From positions 1,779,335 to 1,843,334 of the forward strand of contig NZ_BMJC01000001.1 in NCBI RefSeq assembly GCF_014642875.1: a DNA stretch of 64,000 nt, read 5' to 3'. Below are positions 10,759 through 20,032 of the stretch, one piece after another. Position numbers and translations under genes: made by a program. The DNA is from Puia dinghuensis (GTDB lineage: Bacteria > Bacteroidota > Bacteroidia > Chitinophagales > Chitinophagaceae). Under the pieces are notes generated by a model, which saw only the letters and a program-made list of their open reading frames with translations, did no database searches and had not been told where the DNA came from. Position 1 is the stretch's first letter, and each line of letters opens with the position of its first letter.

Positions 10759-10800
10759 GAGCTGCCGGAGGCAGCTCGTCCGTAAGGACAGACATTAGCG
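10759..10800 (+). repeat. paired mini-hairpin element, copy a
   Basis: Between fecR and susC. Hairpin 1 at 10759-10777 has an 8-bp stem (GAGCTGCC) and a GGA loop; hairpin 2 at 10778-10789 is GTCC-GTAA-GGAC; the tail reads AGACATTAGCG. Same architecture and tail as copies at 12718 and 17546, with different stem sequences. Function unknown. Confidence 0.6.
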
Positions 10801-10829
10801 TCCCGGCTATCGCCATATTTTTAGTTGTT

Positions 10830-12020
10830 TTATGGTAATACAATAATTTTCCTCCCTTCTATCCGGAAATGCACCGTATTGGTCAATTCCAGCGTATGCA
10901 ATAATTCATCGATGTTCTTACTCCGCGATACGATACCGGAAAAGTCCTGGTCATTCCCATTGGTCTGATACACCACCTCCACATTATACCATCGCTCTAC
11001 CTGCCGCATCAGCTCCCTGATCCCCGTCTCATGAAACCGGAACAACCCGTTCTTCCAGGCAATGGCCTGATCGACATTGGCATCTGTAACCCGCAACACA
11101 TGAGTCCCCCGATCGACTATCGCCTGACGACCCGGCTCTATCTCCACCGCACCAGCACCGCCCTCCGGCATCACCCGTATCTTCCCCGTCACAAGGGTCG
11201 TAGCGCTATGCTCCTCATTACTATATGCCATGATATTGAAGCTGGTTCCCAACACCTGCACATCCTCACCCGCGGCAATGTGCACGATAAAAGGCTTGGA
11301 AGGCTCAGGCGCAATCTCAAAATAGCCCTCCCCCGTCAATTCCACACGCCGTTCCTTCCCCGCAAAAGCCGTCGGGAATCGCAGCGAAGACGCCGCATTC
11401 AGCCACACCTTGCTGCCATCCGGCAACACCACCTGGTACTGTCCCCCATATGGCGTGGCAATAGTATTATACATCACTCCGGTCGCCGCCTTATCCCTGG
11501 CATCATAGGCCAGCACACCAGCATCCACCTTCACCACTTTGGCATTGCCCTGCAGTGCAAGCATTCCGTCCTTGGCACTATCGAGCACAATAGTCGACCC
11601 GTCGCCAAGCGTAAGCACCGCCTTGTTGCCACCCGGAACGATCATCACGGGATGACGCACAACCACGGGCGCCGTTGTCTTATGGCCACGCGCCGTCATC
11701 ACCCAATAGAGGACGCCCGTGGCCAGGCAAAAGAGAAGCCCCGCTGCGACAAGTATCCGCTTCATCACGAACAACCCCGACCGGCCCGGCCGATGCGCCG
11801 CAGCCTGTATACCCAGCCACATCTTGTCCCAATCCCGCTCTCCACCACCTTCACCTCCCGCAACAACATCGCCGGCACTCTTCTTCCAGTCCTCGGCAAC
11901 AAGTTTCTTCAACGCGTCCCTGCCCTCCGCCCCACGTATCAGGCGGAATAACTCTGCCACCTCGTCGGACGAGGCAACATCGTCCCGGTATCGCCGCAAT
12001 AAATAATAGATTCTTTCCAC
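10830..12020 (-). CDS. FecR family anti-sigma factor
   Basis: 396 residues. A short cytoplasmic N-terminus (residues 1-85, sigma-binding) is followed by one membrane span at about 88-108 and a periplasmic FecR domain (GGNKAVLTLGDGSTIVLDSA, then PYGGQYQVVLPDGSKVWLNA, ELTGEGYFEI) and a C-terminal DUF4974-like region (FHETGIRELMRQVERWYNVEV). It holds the sigma factor inactive until the STN domain of the SusC protein signals that ligand is bound. It starts 53 bp after the sigma gene and ends 172 bp before susC, the canonical order for such regulons. Confidence 0.95.
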   Translation of the reverse strand: MERIYYLLRRYRDDVASSDEVAELFRLIRGAEGRDALKKLVAEDWKKSAGDVVAGGEGGGERDWDKMWLGIQAAAHRPGRSGLFVMKRILVAAGLLFCLATGVLYWVMTARGHKTTAPVVVRHPVMIVPGGNKAVLTLGDGSTIVLDSAKDGMLALQGNAKVVKVDAGVLAYDARDKAATGVMYNTIATPYGGQYQVVLPDGSKVWLNAASSLRFPTAFAGKERRVELTGEGYFEIAPEPSKPFIVHIAAGEDVQVLGTSFNIMAYSNEEHSATTLVTGKIRVMPEGGAGAVEIEPGRQAIVDRGTHVLRVTDANVDQAIAWKNGLFRFHETGIRELMRQVERWYNVEVVYQTNGNDQDFSGIVSRSKNIDELLHTLELTNTVHFRIEGRKIIVLP

Positions 12021-12073
12021 AACCCTATAGAGTCACCAAACAAAAAAAAGGATGAGTCGGAGCGAAAGTTTTT

Positions 12074-12676
12074 TTATTTTTTCCCGACAAAGAGTAGCGC
12101 CATCAGCCATAGAATAGATAAGATATTATCTTTCATATAGTTCCGGATAAATTTCAACGCGTGCGCCAAATGGCTTTTCACCGTGTGTGGCGACAGCCGC
12201 AACGCAGCCGCAATCTCATCATAGCTCTTGCCTTCCTTCCGGGACAAATGATAGATAAGTCTTTTTTTGGGGGATAAATGTTCCAGCGCTTTGTTGATAA
12301 ACCGTTCGCCGTCATTAATATATATGGTCTCCTCGGTCTCGTTGCTGGACTTGTCTGCCGTCCGGCTGGAAAGTTGCAACACCCGCGCCTTGCTGGCTTC
12401 CTTCCGCAGATGCCGGTATATCTTATTGTATATAATAGTGGAGAAATAGCTCTCGGCATCTTTTACTGCGGCCAGGTGCCGCCTGCCGGTCCAGACACTG
12501 ATAAATACATCCTGCGTGATCTCTTCTGCCGCAAATACCGATTTGGTCCATCGATAGGCCAGGGTATAGACCCGAACCCTCGTTTGTTCGAAGAACAACT
12601 CAAAAGCAGTCTCATCCCCGGCAGCAATAGCATTAAAAAAGGCAGCGCAATCCATATCGGCAGAAAAGATTCTCAT
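12074..12676 (-). CDS. ECF RNA polymerase sigma-70 factor
   Basis: 200 residues from the ATG at 12676; an in-frame ATG at 12715 would add 13 residues and one at 12655 would remove 7. The chosen start leaves a short leader before DCAAFFNAIAAGDETAFELF, where region 2 begins; region 2 carries EEITQDVFISVWTGR and region 4 carries SYDEIAAALRLSPHTVKSHL, a helix-turn-helix. It is the FecI-like member of a sigma/FecR pair and should direct transcription of susCD and the glycosidase. A hydrophobic tail (ILSILWLMALLFVGKK) is typical of Bacteroidota members. A TAACTTTA stretch lies just upstream on the minus strand but no full promoter could be assigned. Confidence 0.92.
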   Translation of the reverse strand: MRIFSADMDCAAFFNAIAAGDETAFELFFEQTRVRVYTLAYRWTKSVFAAEEITQDVFISVWTGRRHLAAVKDAESYFSTIIYNKIYRHLRKEASKARVLQLSSRTADKSSNETEETIYINDGERFINKALEHLSPKKRLIYHLSRKEGKSYDEIAAALRLSPHTVKSHLAHALKFIRNYMKDNILSILWLMALLFVGKK

Positions 12677-12717
12677 AATGCGGAATAAAGTTAAAAAAAA
12701 TATGCATACTTTCACTC

Positions 12718-12754
12718 AATCGCCGGAGGCGATTGGTCCGAAGGACAGACATTA
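12718..12754 (+). repeat. paired mini-hairpin element, copy b
   Basis: Hairpin 1 at 12718-12734 (AATCGCC-GGA-GGCGATT), hairpin 2 at 12736-12746 (GTCC-GAA-GGAC), tail AGACATTA ending 6 bp before the ATG of the CRTAC1-like gene. Stem 1 differs from copy a but pairing, loop and tail are kept. Could act in the leader of the downstream gene. Confidence 0.6.
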
Positions 12755-12760
12755 TATATT

Positions 12761-15700
12761 ATGAATTGGTTAAGATTTCTGCCGGTCGCGCTTCTGCTGA
12801 TCGCATCCTGCAACCCAACACAAAAGAGCAATACTCTCTTTACTGAAGTCCCTCCTGACATTTCGCACATAAATTTCCGTAATGAAATAAAGGAGGACGA
12901 AGACTACAACATCCTCACCTACGAATACCTTTACAACGGCGCCGGCGTAGCCGTAGGCGACGTCAATGGCGACGGCCTTCCCGACCTCTTCTTCATCGGC
13001 AACATGACGCCCAACCGGCTCTATCTCAACAAAGGGAATTTCCAGTTCGAAGACATCACACAAAAAGCCGGCATCGCAGGCCGTGACAAATGGAAGACCG
13101 GCGCCGTCATGGCCGACGTCAACGGCGACGGCCTGCTCGATATCTATGTCTGCTATTCCGGTCCCGGAACGGACGCCGACCGGACAAAAGAACTATACAT
13201 CAACCAGGGCGTCAAGGACGGCATCCCCACCTTCAAGGAATCCGCAAAAGAATACGGCCTCGACGCTCCGGGAACATACACCACCACCGTGGCCTTCTTC
13301 GATATGGACGGTGACGGCGATCTCGACATGTTCATGGTCAACCATGCCGACATGTTCTACAACCCTTTCTTCAATACGGATAAGCTGCGGGCAAAACGCC
13401 ATCCCAAATTCGGCAACCGGCTCTATCGCAATGACAACGGCCATTTCGTCGATATCAGCGAACAGGCGCATATCGACGGCAGCGGACTCAACTTCGGATT
13501 AAGCGTTTCCATCAGCGATCTCAACGGTGACGGCTGGCCGGACATCTATGTCACCAATGACTACGACGAACGTGATTTCATGTACCTCAACAACCACGAC
13601 GGTACCTTTAAAGAAGTGCTGACAAAAGCAACCGGGCACATGTCCGAATTTGCGATGGGCTCCGACATCGCCGACTACAACAACGACGGCCTGCCCGACA
13701 TCGCCGTACTCGATATGCTGCCGGAAGACAACCACCGGCAGAAATTGCTCCGCGGCCCCGACAATTATGATAAGTACACTCAGCGTGCCGACGCCGGGTT
13801 CGGCCATCAGCAGATGCGCAATACCCTGCAGCTCAATAATGGATTAGGCCCCGACAGCATCCCCCATTTCAGCGAGATCGGGCAATTGGCCGGCATGTCC
13901 AACACCGATTGGAGCTGGGCCCCGCTGTTCGCCGACTTCGACAACGATGGGTGGAAAGACCTGTTCATCTCCGACGGCATCTTCCGGGACATGACCAATC
14001 TCGACTTTGTAAAATACACCTCCGGCTACACCGTGGGCCAGGCGGAAAAGCTCGGCGACAAAGTGGAGATGTGGCGGCTGGTACAACAAATGCCTTCCAC
14101 CAAACTGACAAACTACGTCTTTCGCAACAACGGCGACCTCAGCTTCAGCAACAAAAATGAGGAATGGGGACTCACCCGAAGAACCATCAGCAACGGCGCA
14201 GCCTATGTCGATCTGGACAATGATGGCGACCTGGATCTCGTCGTCAACACCATAGGCGATGCCCCCATCATCTATCGCAACAATGCATCCGAACAACACA
14301 AAGGCCACTTCCTCCGCGTCCAGTTGAAAGGCAACAGTCCGAACACCCAGGGCATCGGTGCCAAACTGATCCTCCACACCGCTCAGGGCCCCCAATTCAT
14401 GGAGCAATACCTCACCCGCGGCTTCCAGTCTTCCATCGATCCCATCCTACACTTCGGCTGCGGTAAGGATTCCGTTATCACCTCCCTCACCGTCCTCTGG
14501 CCCTCCGGTAAAGTATCGACCCTCGGTCCATGCAAAGCAGACACACTGCTCACCATCACCGAGCAGTCCGCAAACAGCTCCGCCCAAAAACCGGCCGCAA
14601 ACAGCAAGCCCACCCCCCTTTTCACAGATATCACGAAGAGCAGCGGCATCCAATATACCCACCAGGGCTCCAACTTCGTCGACTTCAAGATAGCCCCGCT
14701 ACTCCCCTACCAGGTCTCTCATCTGGGCCCCTGTCTCGCAAAAGGCGACGTCAACGGCGACGGCCTCGAAGACCTGTTCATCGGCGGTACCGCCGGCCAG
14801 GAAAGCCGGCTCTATCTTCAGACACCGGACGGGAAATTCCTCCCGGCGTCCTCTCAACCCTGGAATACGGATAAGAACCACACCAACACCTCCGCGCTCT
14901 TCTTCGACGCGGATGGCGATGGCGATCTCGACCTCTATCTCGTCAGCGGCGGCGCCGACTTTCCGATAGGAAGCCCCAACTACCAGGATCGCCTGTTCGA
15001 AAATGATGGAAAAGGAAATTTCCGCCTCGTCACCGACGCCCTCCCCGCAGAGACCATCAGCGGCGGTTGTGTCCGCGCAGCCGACTATAATAAAGATGGC
15101 CGGCCCGATCTCTTCGTCGGCGGCGGACTCGTCCCCGGCTTTTTCCCGCTGAGCCCGGAAAGCCTTATCCTGAAGAACAACAGCACCCCGGGACATATCC
15201 ATTTCGACAAAGACGCCACCCAGCGCGACAGCCTGCTCACCCATCCGGGGATGGTCGCCGACGCCTGCTGGATCGATTTGAACAAGGACGGCTGGCCCGA
15301 TCTCGTGACAGTAGGCCCTTTCACGCCCGTCACCATCTTCGAGAACAGGCAGGGTCAGCTTGTCGACCAAACGGCAGCTTACGGCCTCGCCCAATCGCAG
15401 GGCTGGTGGACCACCCTCCTGCCGATCGATATCGATAAGGACGGCAATACCGACCTGGTCATCGGTAACCTGGGCACCAACACCGCCTTCAAAGCATCGG
15501 AAGAACAACCCCTCCGCATCTACTACGGCGACTTCAGCGGCAACGGAACCTTCGACCCGCTGCTCACCTACTATATCCAGGGTAAGAGCTTCCCCTACGC
15601 GTCCCGCGACGAGTTGCTACGCGAACTGCCAGCCCTGCAGAAGAAATTTGGCCGCTATGCCGACTATGCCGACGCACAGATACAAGATATCCTCACACCC

Positions 15701-16129
15701 CAACAACTGGCGGCCGCCGGCGCCAAACAGATCAATATCCTCTCCTCCGGCTATTGGCACAACGACGGTAACCATCGGTTTACATTCCATCCCCTGCCAA
15801 ACTATGCCCAGCTAAGCGTAGTCAACGGCATCGTACCGGTGGAGACAGCCGGCAGCCGGATGCTGGTGTTGGCAGGCAACCTCTATCCTTTGCGGGCCCA
15901 AATGGGCCCGCTCGATGCAAGCATGGGTATGGTGCTGAAAACAGACAACGGGGGACAATTCACGCCCCTGCCCTATGATCTTACCGGACTCTGCATCCCG
16001 GGCGATACCCGTTGTCTCATCGGTCTGAAAGGGAAAAAATACCAGTTCCTCGTAGCAGCAGGCTACGGCAACGCTGTTCAAATTATAGCTTTACAAAACT
16101 ATACCCCGCAGGATCCTTACCATCATTGA
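12761..16129 (+). CDS. CRTAC1-like lipoprotein, two FG-GAP/VCBS propellers with ASPIC/UnbV domain
   Basis: 1122 residues. Lipobox LLLIASC places the lipidated cysteine at residue 17. At least seven calcium-binding FG-GAP motifs of the DVNGDGLPDLFF type form a first beta-propeller (about 60-510), followed by an ASPIC/UnbV domain (about 520-620; GIGAKLILHTAQGPQFMEQY) and a second propeller with five more motifs (DVNGDGLEDLFIGG to DIDKDGNTDLVIGN). Such proteins are surface lipoproteins often found next to SusCD loci; enzymatic role is not known. It is divergent from the sigma gene, with 84 bp between starts, and its 3' end overlaps the convergent metalloprotease by 47 bp. Involvement in glycan capture with the neighbouring locus is inference. 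Confidence 0.9.
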   Translation: MNWLRFLPVALLLIASCNPTQKSNTLFTEVPPDISHINFRNEIKEDEDYNILTYEYLYNGAGVAVGDVNGDGLPDLFFIGNMTPNRLYLNKGNFQFEDITQKAGIAGRDKWKTGAVMADVNGDGLLDIYVCYSGPGTDADRTKELYINQGVKDGIPTFKESAKEYGLDAPGTYTTTVAFFDMDGDGDLDMFMVNHADMFYNPFFNTDKLRAKRHPKFGNRLYRNDNGHFVDISEQAHIDGSGLNFGLSVSISDLNGDGWPDIYVTNDYDERDFMYLNNHDGTFKEVLTKATGHMSEFAMGSDIADYNNDGLPDIAVLDMLPEDNHRQKLLRGPDNYDKYTQRADAGFGHQQMRNTLQLNNGLGPDSIPHFSEIGQLAGMSNTDWSWAPLFADFDNDGWKDLFISDGIFRDMTNLDFVKYTSGYTVGQAEKLGDKVEMWRLVQQMPSTKLTNYVFRNNGDLSFSNKNEEWGLTRRTISNGAAYVDLDNDGDLDLVVNTIGDAPIIYRNNASEQHKGHFLRVQLKGNSPNTQGIGAKLILHTAQGPQFMEQYLTRGFQSSIDPILHFGCGKDSVITSLTVLWPSGKVSTLGPCKADTLLTITEQSANSSAQKPAANSKPTPLFTDITKSSGIQYTHQGSNFVDFKIAPLLPYQVSHLGPCLAKGDVNGDGLEDLFIGGTAGQESRLYLQTPDGKFLPASSQPWNTDKNHTNTSALFFDADGDGDLDLYLVSGGADFPIGSPNYQDRLFENDGKGNFRLVTDALPAETISGGCVRAADYNKDGRPDLFVGGGLVPGFFPLSPESLILKNNSTPGHIHFDKDATQRDSLLTHPGMVADACWIDLNKDGWPDLVTVGPFTPVTIFENRQGQLVDQTAAYGLAQSQGWWTTLLPIDIDKDGNTDLVIGNLGTNTAFKASEEQPLRIYYGDFSGNGTFDPLLTYYIQGKSFPYASRDELLRELPALQKKFGRYADYADAQIQDILTPQQLAAAGAKQINILSSGYWHNDGNHRFTFHPLPNYAQLSVVNGIVPVETAGSRMLVLAGNLYPLRAQMGPLDASMGMVLKTDNGGQFTPLPYDLTGLCIPGDTRCLIGLKGKKYQFLVAAGYGNAVQIIALQNYTPQDPYHH

Positions 16130-17366
16130 CCCGAATATAATAAAGGCCGCCGGCCAGCCTGGAGACATCCAGCCCAAAAGTCAGATTGGTTACCCGCACG
16201 GCCATCACTCGTTGCCCCATGCGGTCATAAACCTCCAGCATCGAGCCCAGGTAACCCGCATCATTCAGCTTAACTTCCACCGTACTCACCGTCGGATTGG
16301 GATAGAGGGTAAACCGCTGAATTTTATTGCTGCCAGTCCGGGCCTCAGCCACCGAATCGGCGAGCGCCGGCTTCGACGCCGCGTCAGAGGACAGTAGGGG
16401 ATAACGGAACCCCCCGGGCGCAAACAACGTTACCATCCGGTCACGCTGCCCATACGTAAACATATGCATCCCGATATCATCGGTAAAATCCATATAATTC
16501 ATATACATATTCCCATACGGTGTATTGCCGCAGGAAATGATGATGCCGGTCGGATCGCCATAGGTGGCCTGTGACTGAGGTGGCGTGTCGGCCACCTGGT
16601 CGTCCCCACAGTACGCATCACCCCAGGTATGGATCAGGTTCAGCCAGTGGCCTATCTCATGCGTAGTCGTCCGGCCGAGGTTATAGGGAGCCGCCGCTGT
16701 GCCCATGGTGCCAAAGGCGCTGTAATTGACGACCACCCCATCCGATTCCTTTGGACTGCCGATCAGGCTGGAATAACCAAGCACATTCGCCTCCAGGTTA
16801 CACACCCAGATATTCAGATAGCGGTCGCGGTCCCAGGGGTCATCCCCGCCCGAAACCGAAAATTTCATATTATCGGCAAGGGAAAAACTGGTCACATTGG
16901 TATGCTTGCGAATGATCCCCGATGTAGTATGGCCGTTAGTATCCAAACCGGCCAGGACAAATTGAAAGCCGCAATTGGCGGCCCTTGGACTGTAATAGCT
17001 CGGAATACCCGCCGTATCCGGGTTCAGCTTCTGATAGTCCCGGTTCAGCACATCGATCTGGGATCTTATCTGGGCATCGCTGATATTCTGTGCGGGAGTA
17101 TTATAAAGGACGTGAACGACAACGGGGATGGTGATAAGTGAAGGAAGAGCGCTGTTGTTTGCGGCGGTCGTGGCTCCACCGGTGACAGCCACGGATGCGG
17201 GTTGCAACTGCCTCCGGGTGAACTGCTCATTGGCTTCCACCGCGATAGCCAACTCGGGATGAAGACGCAACTGCTGCTGACGGTAATCAACCGAACGGCA
17301 GCTAAGCTGGGTCCAACCGGGTATAGCGATCAACAAGCTCCAGATAAAGGGTAAAAAATACTTCAT
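16083..17366 (-). CDS. M43-type zinc metalloprotease with T9SS C-terminal sorting domain
   Basis: 427 residues. Signal peptide 1-19, propeptide-like region to about 80, catalytic domain about 80-330 with the metzincin motif HEIGHWLNLIH (zinc ligands H236, H240, H246; catalytic E237) and a Met-turn in YMNYMDFTDD. Four cysteines around the active site match the cytophagalysin/pappalysin (M43B) group. Residues about 347-427 are a type IX secretion sorting domain (RFTLYPNPTVSTVEVKL, GLYYIRV), so the enzyme is predicted to be secreted or attached to the surface. Convergent with, and overlapping, the CRTAC1-like gene at the 3' end. Confidence 0.92.
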   Translation of the reverse strand: MKYFLPFIWSLLIAIPGWTQLSCRSVDYRQQQLRLHPELAIAVEANEQFTRRQLQPASVAVTGGATTAANNSALPSLITIPVVVHVLYNTPAQNISDAQIRSQIDVLNRDYQKLNPDTAGIPSYYSPRAANCGFQFVLAGLDTNGHTTSGIIRKHTNVTSFSLADNMKFSVSGGDDPWDRDRYLNIWVCNLEANVLGYSSLIGSPKESDGVVVNYSAFGTMGTAAAPYNLGRTTTHEIGHWLNLIHTWGDAYCGDDQVADTPPQSQATYGDPTGIIISCGNTPYGNMYMNYMDFTDDIGMHMFTYGQRDRMVTLFAPGGFRYPLLSSDAASKPALADSVAEARTGSNKIQRFTLYPNPTVSTVEVKLNDAGYLGSMLEVYDRMGQRVMAVRVTNLTFGLDVSRLAGGLYYIRVNDGKDPAGYSFVKL

Positions 17367-17545
17367 CGTACCTAACTTTTCAGGGTCGGTAGATCATAAG
17401 TATTGGCGCTGAATTTTGTGTGGTTATTGGATTAGTTCCAGGAAGGATATCGCGCGTGAAGGAGGAGAATAATAAGAATTGAACCTGTAAAAGTTGCTAT
17501 TTTTTTTAACAAATGCAAGTTTTTTAACCCTTATTTTTGCGACTA

Positions 17546-17640
17546 GGCGGACCACAGGTCCGCCGGCCGAAGGCCAATCATCAGATGTTTGAGCCCGGAG
17601 GCTATTTTGAGACAGAGCCGCAGGGCTCAAACCATTAGCG
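17546..17640 (+). repeat. paired mini-hairpin element, copy c, with a third stem
   Basis: Hairpin 1 at 17546-17564 (GGCGGACC-ACA-GGTCCGCC) abuts hairpin 2 at 17565-17575 (GGCC-GAA-GGCC). A third long stem pairs TTTGAGCCC (17588-17596) with GGGCTCAAA (17623-17631) and ends in CCATTAGCG, the tail also seen in copy a. Ends 9 bp before the glutaminyl cyclase ATG. The rest of the 17367-17545 interval shows nothing assignable. Confidence 0.55.
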
Positions 17641-17649
17641 CACGCACGT

Positions 17650-18477
17650 ATGAACAAACTGATTCTTCTTCTTTTCGCTGTCTGCCTCTGGACAGCCTGC
17701 AACAATCCTTCGAAAGACGCTCCTGCCACCAACCCCGGCAATACAACCGACAATACTCCTCCTGACATCGCCTTTTCCGTTGTAAAAGCCTATCCGCACG
17801 ATACCAGCGCCTATACCGAAGGATTCCTCTTCCATGATGGGAAATTATACGAAAGCACCGGAACAGAACCGGACATGCCCGCCGATCGCCGCTCCCTCTT
17901 CGGGACCGTCGACATGGCAACCGGAAAGATCACCCCGAAAGCAGAGATCCCCCGGGACAAATACTTCGGCGAAGGCATCGCTTTCCTCGACGGAAAGGTC
18001 TATCAGCTCACCTATACGACAAAGGTTGGCTTCATCTACGACGCTAAAACGTTTAAGAAGCTGGGCGAATTTACATATCCCAGCAAAGAAGGCTGGGGAA
18101 TGACCACCGACGGGAGTTCCCTCATCATGAGCGACGGCACAAGCAACATCACATACCTCGATCCTAATACATTCCGCGTCGTCAAGATCCTCGGAGTGAC
18201 AGACAACAACGGCCCCGTCAGCAATATCAACGAGCTCGAACTGATAAAAGGCTATCTCTACGCCAATCAATGGCAGACTAACTATATCCTGAAAATAGAC
18301 ACCGCCAGCGGGAAAGTAGTAGGAAAGATAAACCTGGATTCTCTCGTGGGCCAGGCAAAGAACCAATACCCGGGCGCAGAAGTGCTCAATGGCATCGCCT
18401 ATGACTCCACCTCGGGGAAAGTATACGTCACCGGCAAATTATGGCCCAGCATCTATGAGATAAAATTCCCATTCTGA
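17650..18477 (+). CDS. glutaminyl-peptide cyclotransferase (plant/bacterial propeller type)
   Basis: 275 residues. Lipobox LWTAC gives an N-terminal lipidated cysteine at residue 17. The remainder is a five-bladed propeller of the glutamine cyclotransferase family, with the family's YPHDTSAYTEGFLFHDGKLYEST start, FGEGIAFLDGKVYQLTY, EGWGMTTDGSSLIMSDGT and INELELIKGYLYANQW blocks and the terminal VLNGIAYDS segment. It converts N-terminal glutamine of exported proteins to pyroglutamate; many Bacteroidota periplasmic and surface proteins start with Q after signal cleavage. Convergent with the methyltransferase gene (6 bp apart). Confidence 0.93.
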   Translation: MNKLILLLFAVCLWTACNNPSKDAPATNPGNTTDNTPPDIAFSVVKAYPHDTSAYTEGFLFHDGKLYESTGTEPDMPADRRSLFGTVDMATGKITPKAEIPRDKYFGEGIAFLDGKVYQLTYTTKVGFIYDAKTFKKLGEFTYPSKEGWGMTTDGSSLIMSDGTSNITYLDPNTFRVVKILGVTDNNGPVSNINELELIKGYLYANQWQTNYILKIDTASGKVVGKINLDSLVGQAKNQYPGAEVLNGIAYDSTSGKVYVTGKLWPSIYEIKFPF

Positions 18478-18483
18478 CGCGCC

Positions 18484-19392
18484 CTATTTGGATATCACAT
18501 AGATCAGGCTGCTACACCTGGGCTTGTTGATAAAAGCCTTCGCATTGGAAGTAAACCCGTTGACGACGGCCCTCACCACACTGCCGCCGCCCTTGGTACG
18601 ATATTTCTCACTCAGCATACTGATATAAATGGCATCATACCACATCGGCCGGATATACTGCAGCTGAAGCTCGTGCCCGGTCAGCAGAACCTCCATGGCC
18701 TCCGGTGAAAAATGATAGAGATGCCGCGGTACATCATAAGCCGCCCAGGCCTCCTTGTATACCCGGGCATCATAAGAGGTGTAATTGGGCACGGCGATAA
18801 AGATCCGGCCTCCCCGGCGCACCAGTTTCTTCAACTGCTCGATATAGGAATGCAGGTCGTGTACATGCTCCAGGACATGCCAGAGGGTGATGGCGTCAAA
18901 ACCATCGGCCGGCAGCTGATACAAATTATCCGTATCCAGCAATTGCACCCGATGATCTGCCCGGGCCACTTCACGCGCCGTCTCATCGGGCTCCAAACCC
19001 GTCACTTCCCATCCCTTCTCCTGCATATGCGCGACAAAAGCACCCGTGCCAGCGCCGATATCCAGCAACCTCCCCTGCCGCTTCCGGGTGGCGGAGGCTA
19101 CAAGCCGGTATTTGTCCAACAGCGTCTGCTTGCGCACCAGGTGGTACAGCCGGTTGACAAGTCCCTTGCTGGTATTGCTATGGGATATATAATCCTCGCT
19201 ACGATAATAGGGGCCGATGGATGCCGCATCCGGCACATCCTGGGTAAACCGCAGGCTGCATTGCCGGCATTGCCAGATGACAAAAGGCTCGTGGGAAACG
19301 GTATGGTCCTCGGCGTGAAGCACCGGCTCCAGCTCGGTCGAATGACAGATCGGGCAGGTGGTATAATGGATCAGGGGCATAAGAGAGATCAT
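18484..19392 (-). CDS. class I SAM-dependent methyltransferase with N-terminal zinc ribbon
   Basis: 302 residues. A CPIC...CRQC pair near residues 13-45 forms a small zinc ribbon; the Rossmann methyltransferase core follows with motif I LLDIGAGTGAFVAHM and the LWHVLEHVHDL post-motif. This architecture is common in methyltransferases placed with lipopolysaccharide or cell-envelope genes, but the substrate cannot be read here. A start at the fifth codon (M5) is equally possible. It lies 13 bp after the HU-CCDC81 gene on the same strand, so the two may be co-transcribed. Confidence 0.85.
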   Translation of the reverse strand: MISLMPLIHYTTCPICHSTELEPVLHAEDHTVSHEPFVIWQCRQCSLRFTQDVPDAASIGPYYRSEDYISHSNTSKGLVNRLYHLVRKQTLLDKYRLVASATRKRQGRLLDIGAGTGAFVAHMQEKGWEVTGLEPDETAREVARADHRVQLLDTDNLYQLPADGFDAITLWHVLEHVHDLHSYIEQLKKLVRRGGRIFIAVPNYTSYDARVYKEAWAAYDVPRHLYHFSPEAMEVLLTGHELQLQYIRPMWYDAIYISMLSEKYRTKGGGSVVRAVVNGFTSNAKAFINKPRCSSLIYVISK

Positions 19393-19405
19393 TCAGCAGG
19401 CCGGG

Positions 19406-20017
19406 TTAGAATTTGTTTTGACTGGCCGTCGAAAGGCCGTGGGAATAGAAATACCAGCCAAGGAAGGCCAGACCGGCAACGGCGATAATAAGGGCGATCA
19501 CCCACCAGGGAAGCCCCCGGCGGCGGCCTTCCTCTTCTTCCTCGTGCTGCCGCCATTCATTCATCTCTCCGGTGGTGCGTTCGCGGTCGCCTACCAATAA
19601 CGTATGTTGCGCGTCCTGGTGAAGCACCCGGACGGCAGGCGTGGGCTGCATAAAATTAAGCGGGGAACTAAAAGGCTCAAGCAGAACATTACCCGATCCG
19701 TCCTTCTTCAAAACGCCAACCCCCTCCCAGTTGACCTCATCTTCGGTCTTGATCCGGTTGCGCAGGTCGAAAGCAAACTCATTATACCACTTAATCGCCT
19801 CAAAATCAAGGATATGACGCTGATTTGCAATAAAGGCGAAGAATTCTTTATCCGGGGCGTCGAAATACTTATCAAACCTGAACTGGTACATCGGCGGCAA
19901 CATAGTCCTGTCCGCCACGTCAACGGCAGCAGGCATGGTCTCCAGGTAGATCGTACCCAATCCCGGAATGCTGATGCTCCTATGTTGAAATAAATAGGCG
20001 TTCAAAACCGCGAACAT
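19406..20017 (-). CDS. CCDC81-type HU domain membrane protein
   Basis: 203 residues. The N-terminal 120 residues match the Bacteroidota CCDC81-like HU double domain (ISIPGLGTIYLE, FRFDKYF, FAFIANQRHILDFEAIKWYN, VNWEGVGVLKKDGSGNVLLE). A charged EEEEEGRRR stretch precedes one transmembrane helix at about 172-190. Related proteins usually carry a C-terminal SPOR peptidoglycan-binding domain after the helix; here the chain stops about 14 residues after it. Orientation therefore puts the HU part in the cytoplasm and almost nothing outside. Possible role in linking DNA or a cytoplasmic partner to the envelope is inference. Confidence 0.75.
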   Translation of the reverse strand: MFAVLNAYLFQHRSISIPGLGTIYLETMPAAVDVADRTMLPPMYQFRFDKYFDAPDKEFFAFIANQRHILDFEAIKWYNEFAFDLRNRIKTEDEVNWEGVGVLKKDGSGNVLLEPFSSPLNFMQPTPAVRVLHQDAQHTLLVGDRERTTGEMNEWRQHEEEEEGRRRGLPWWVIALIIAVAGLAFLGWYFYSHGLSTASQNKF

Positions 20018-20032
20018 AGACTATCCTTTTTT

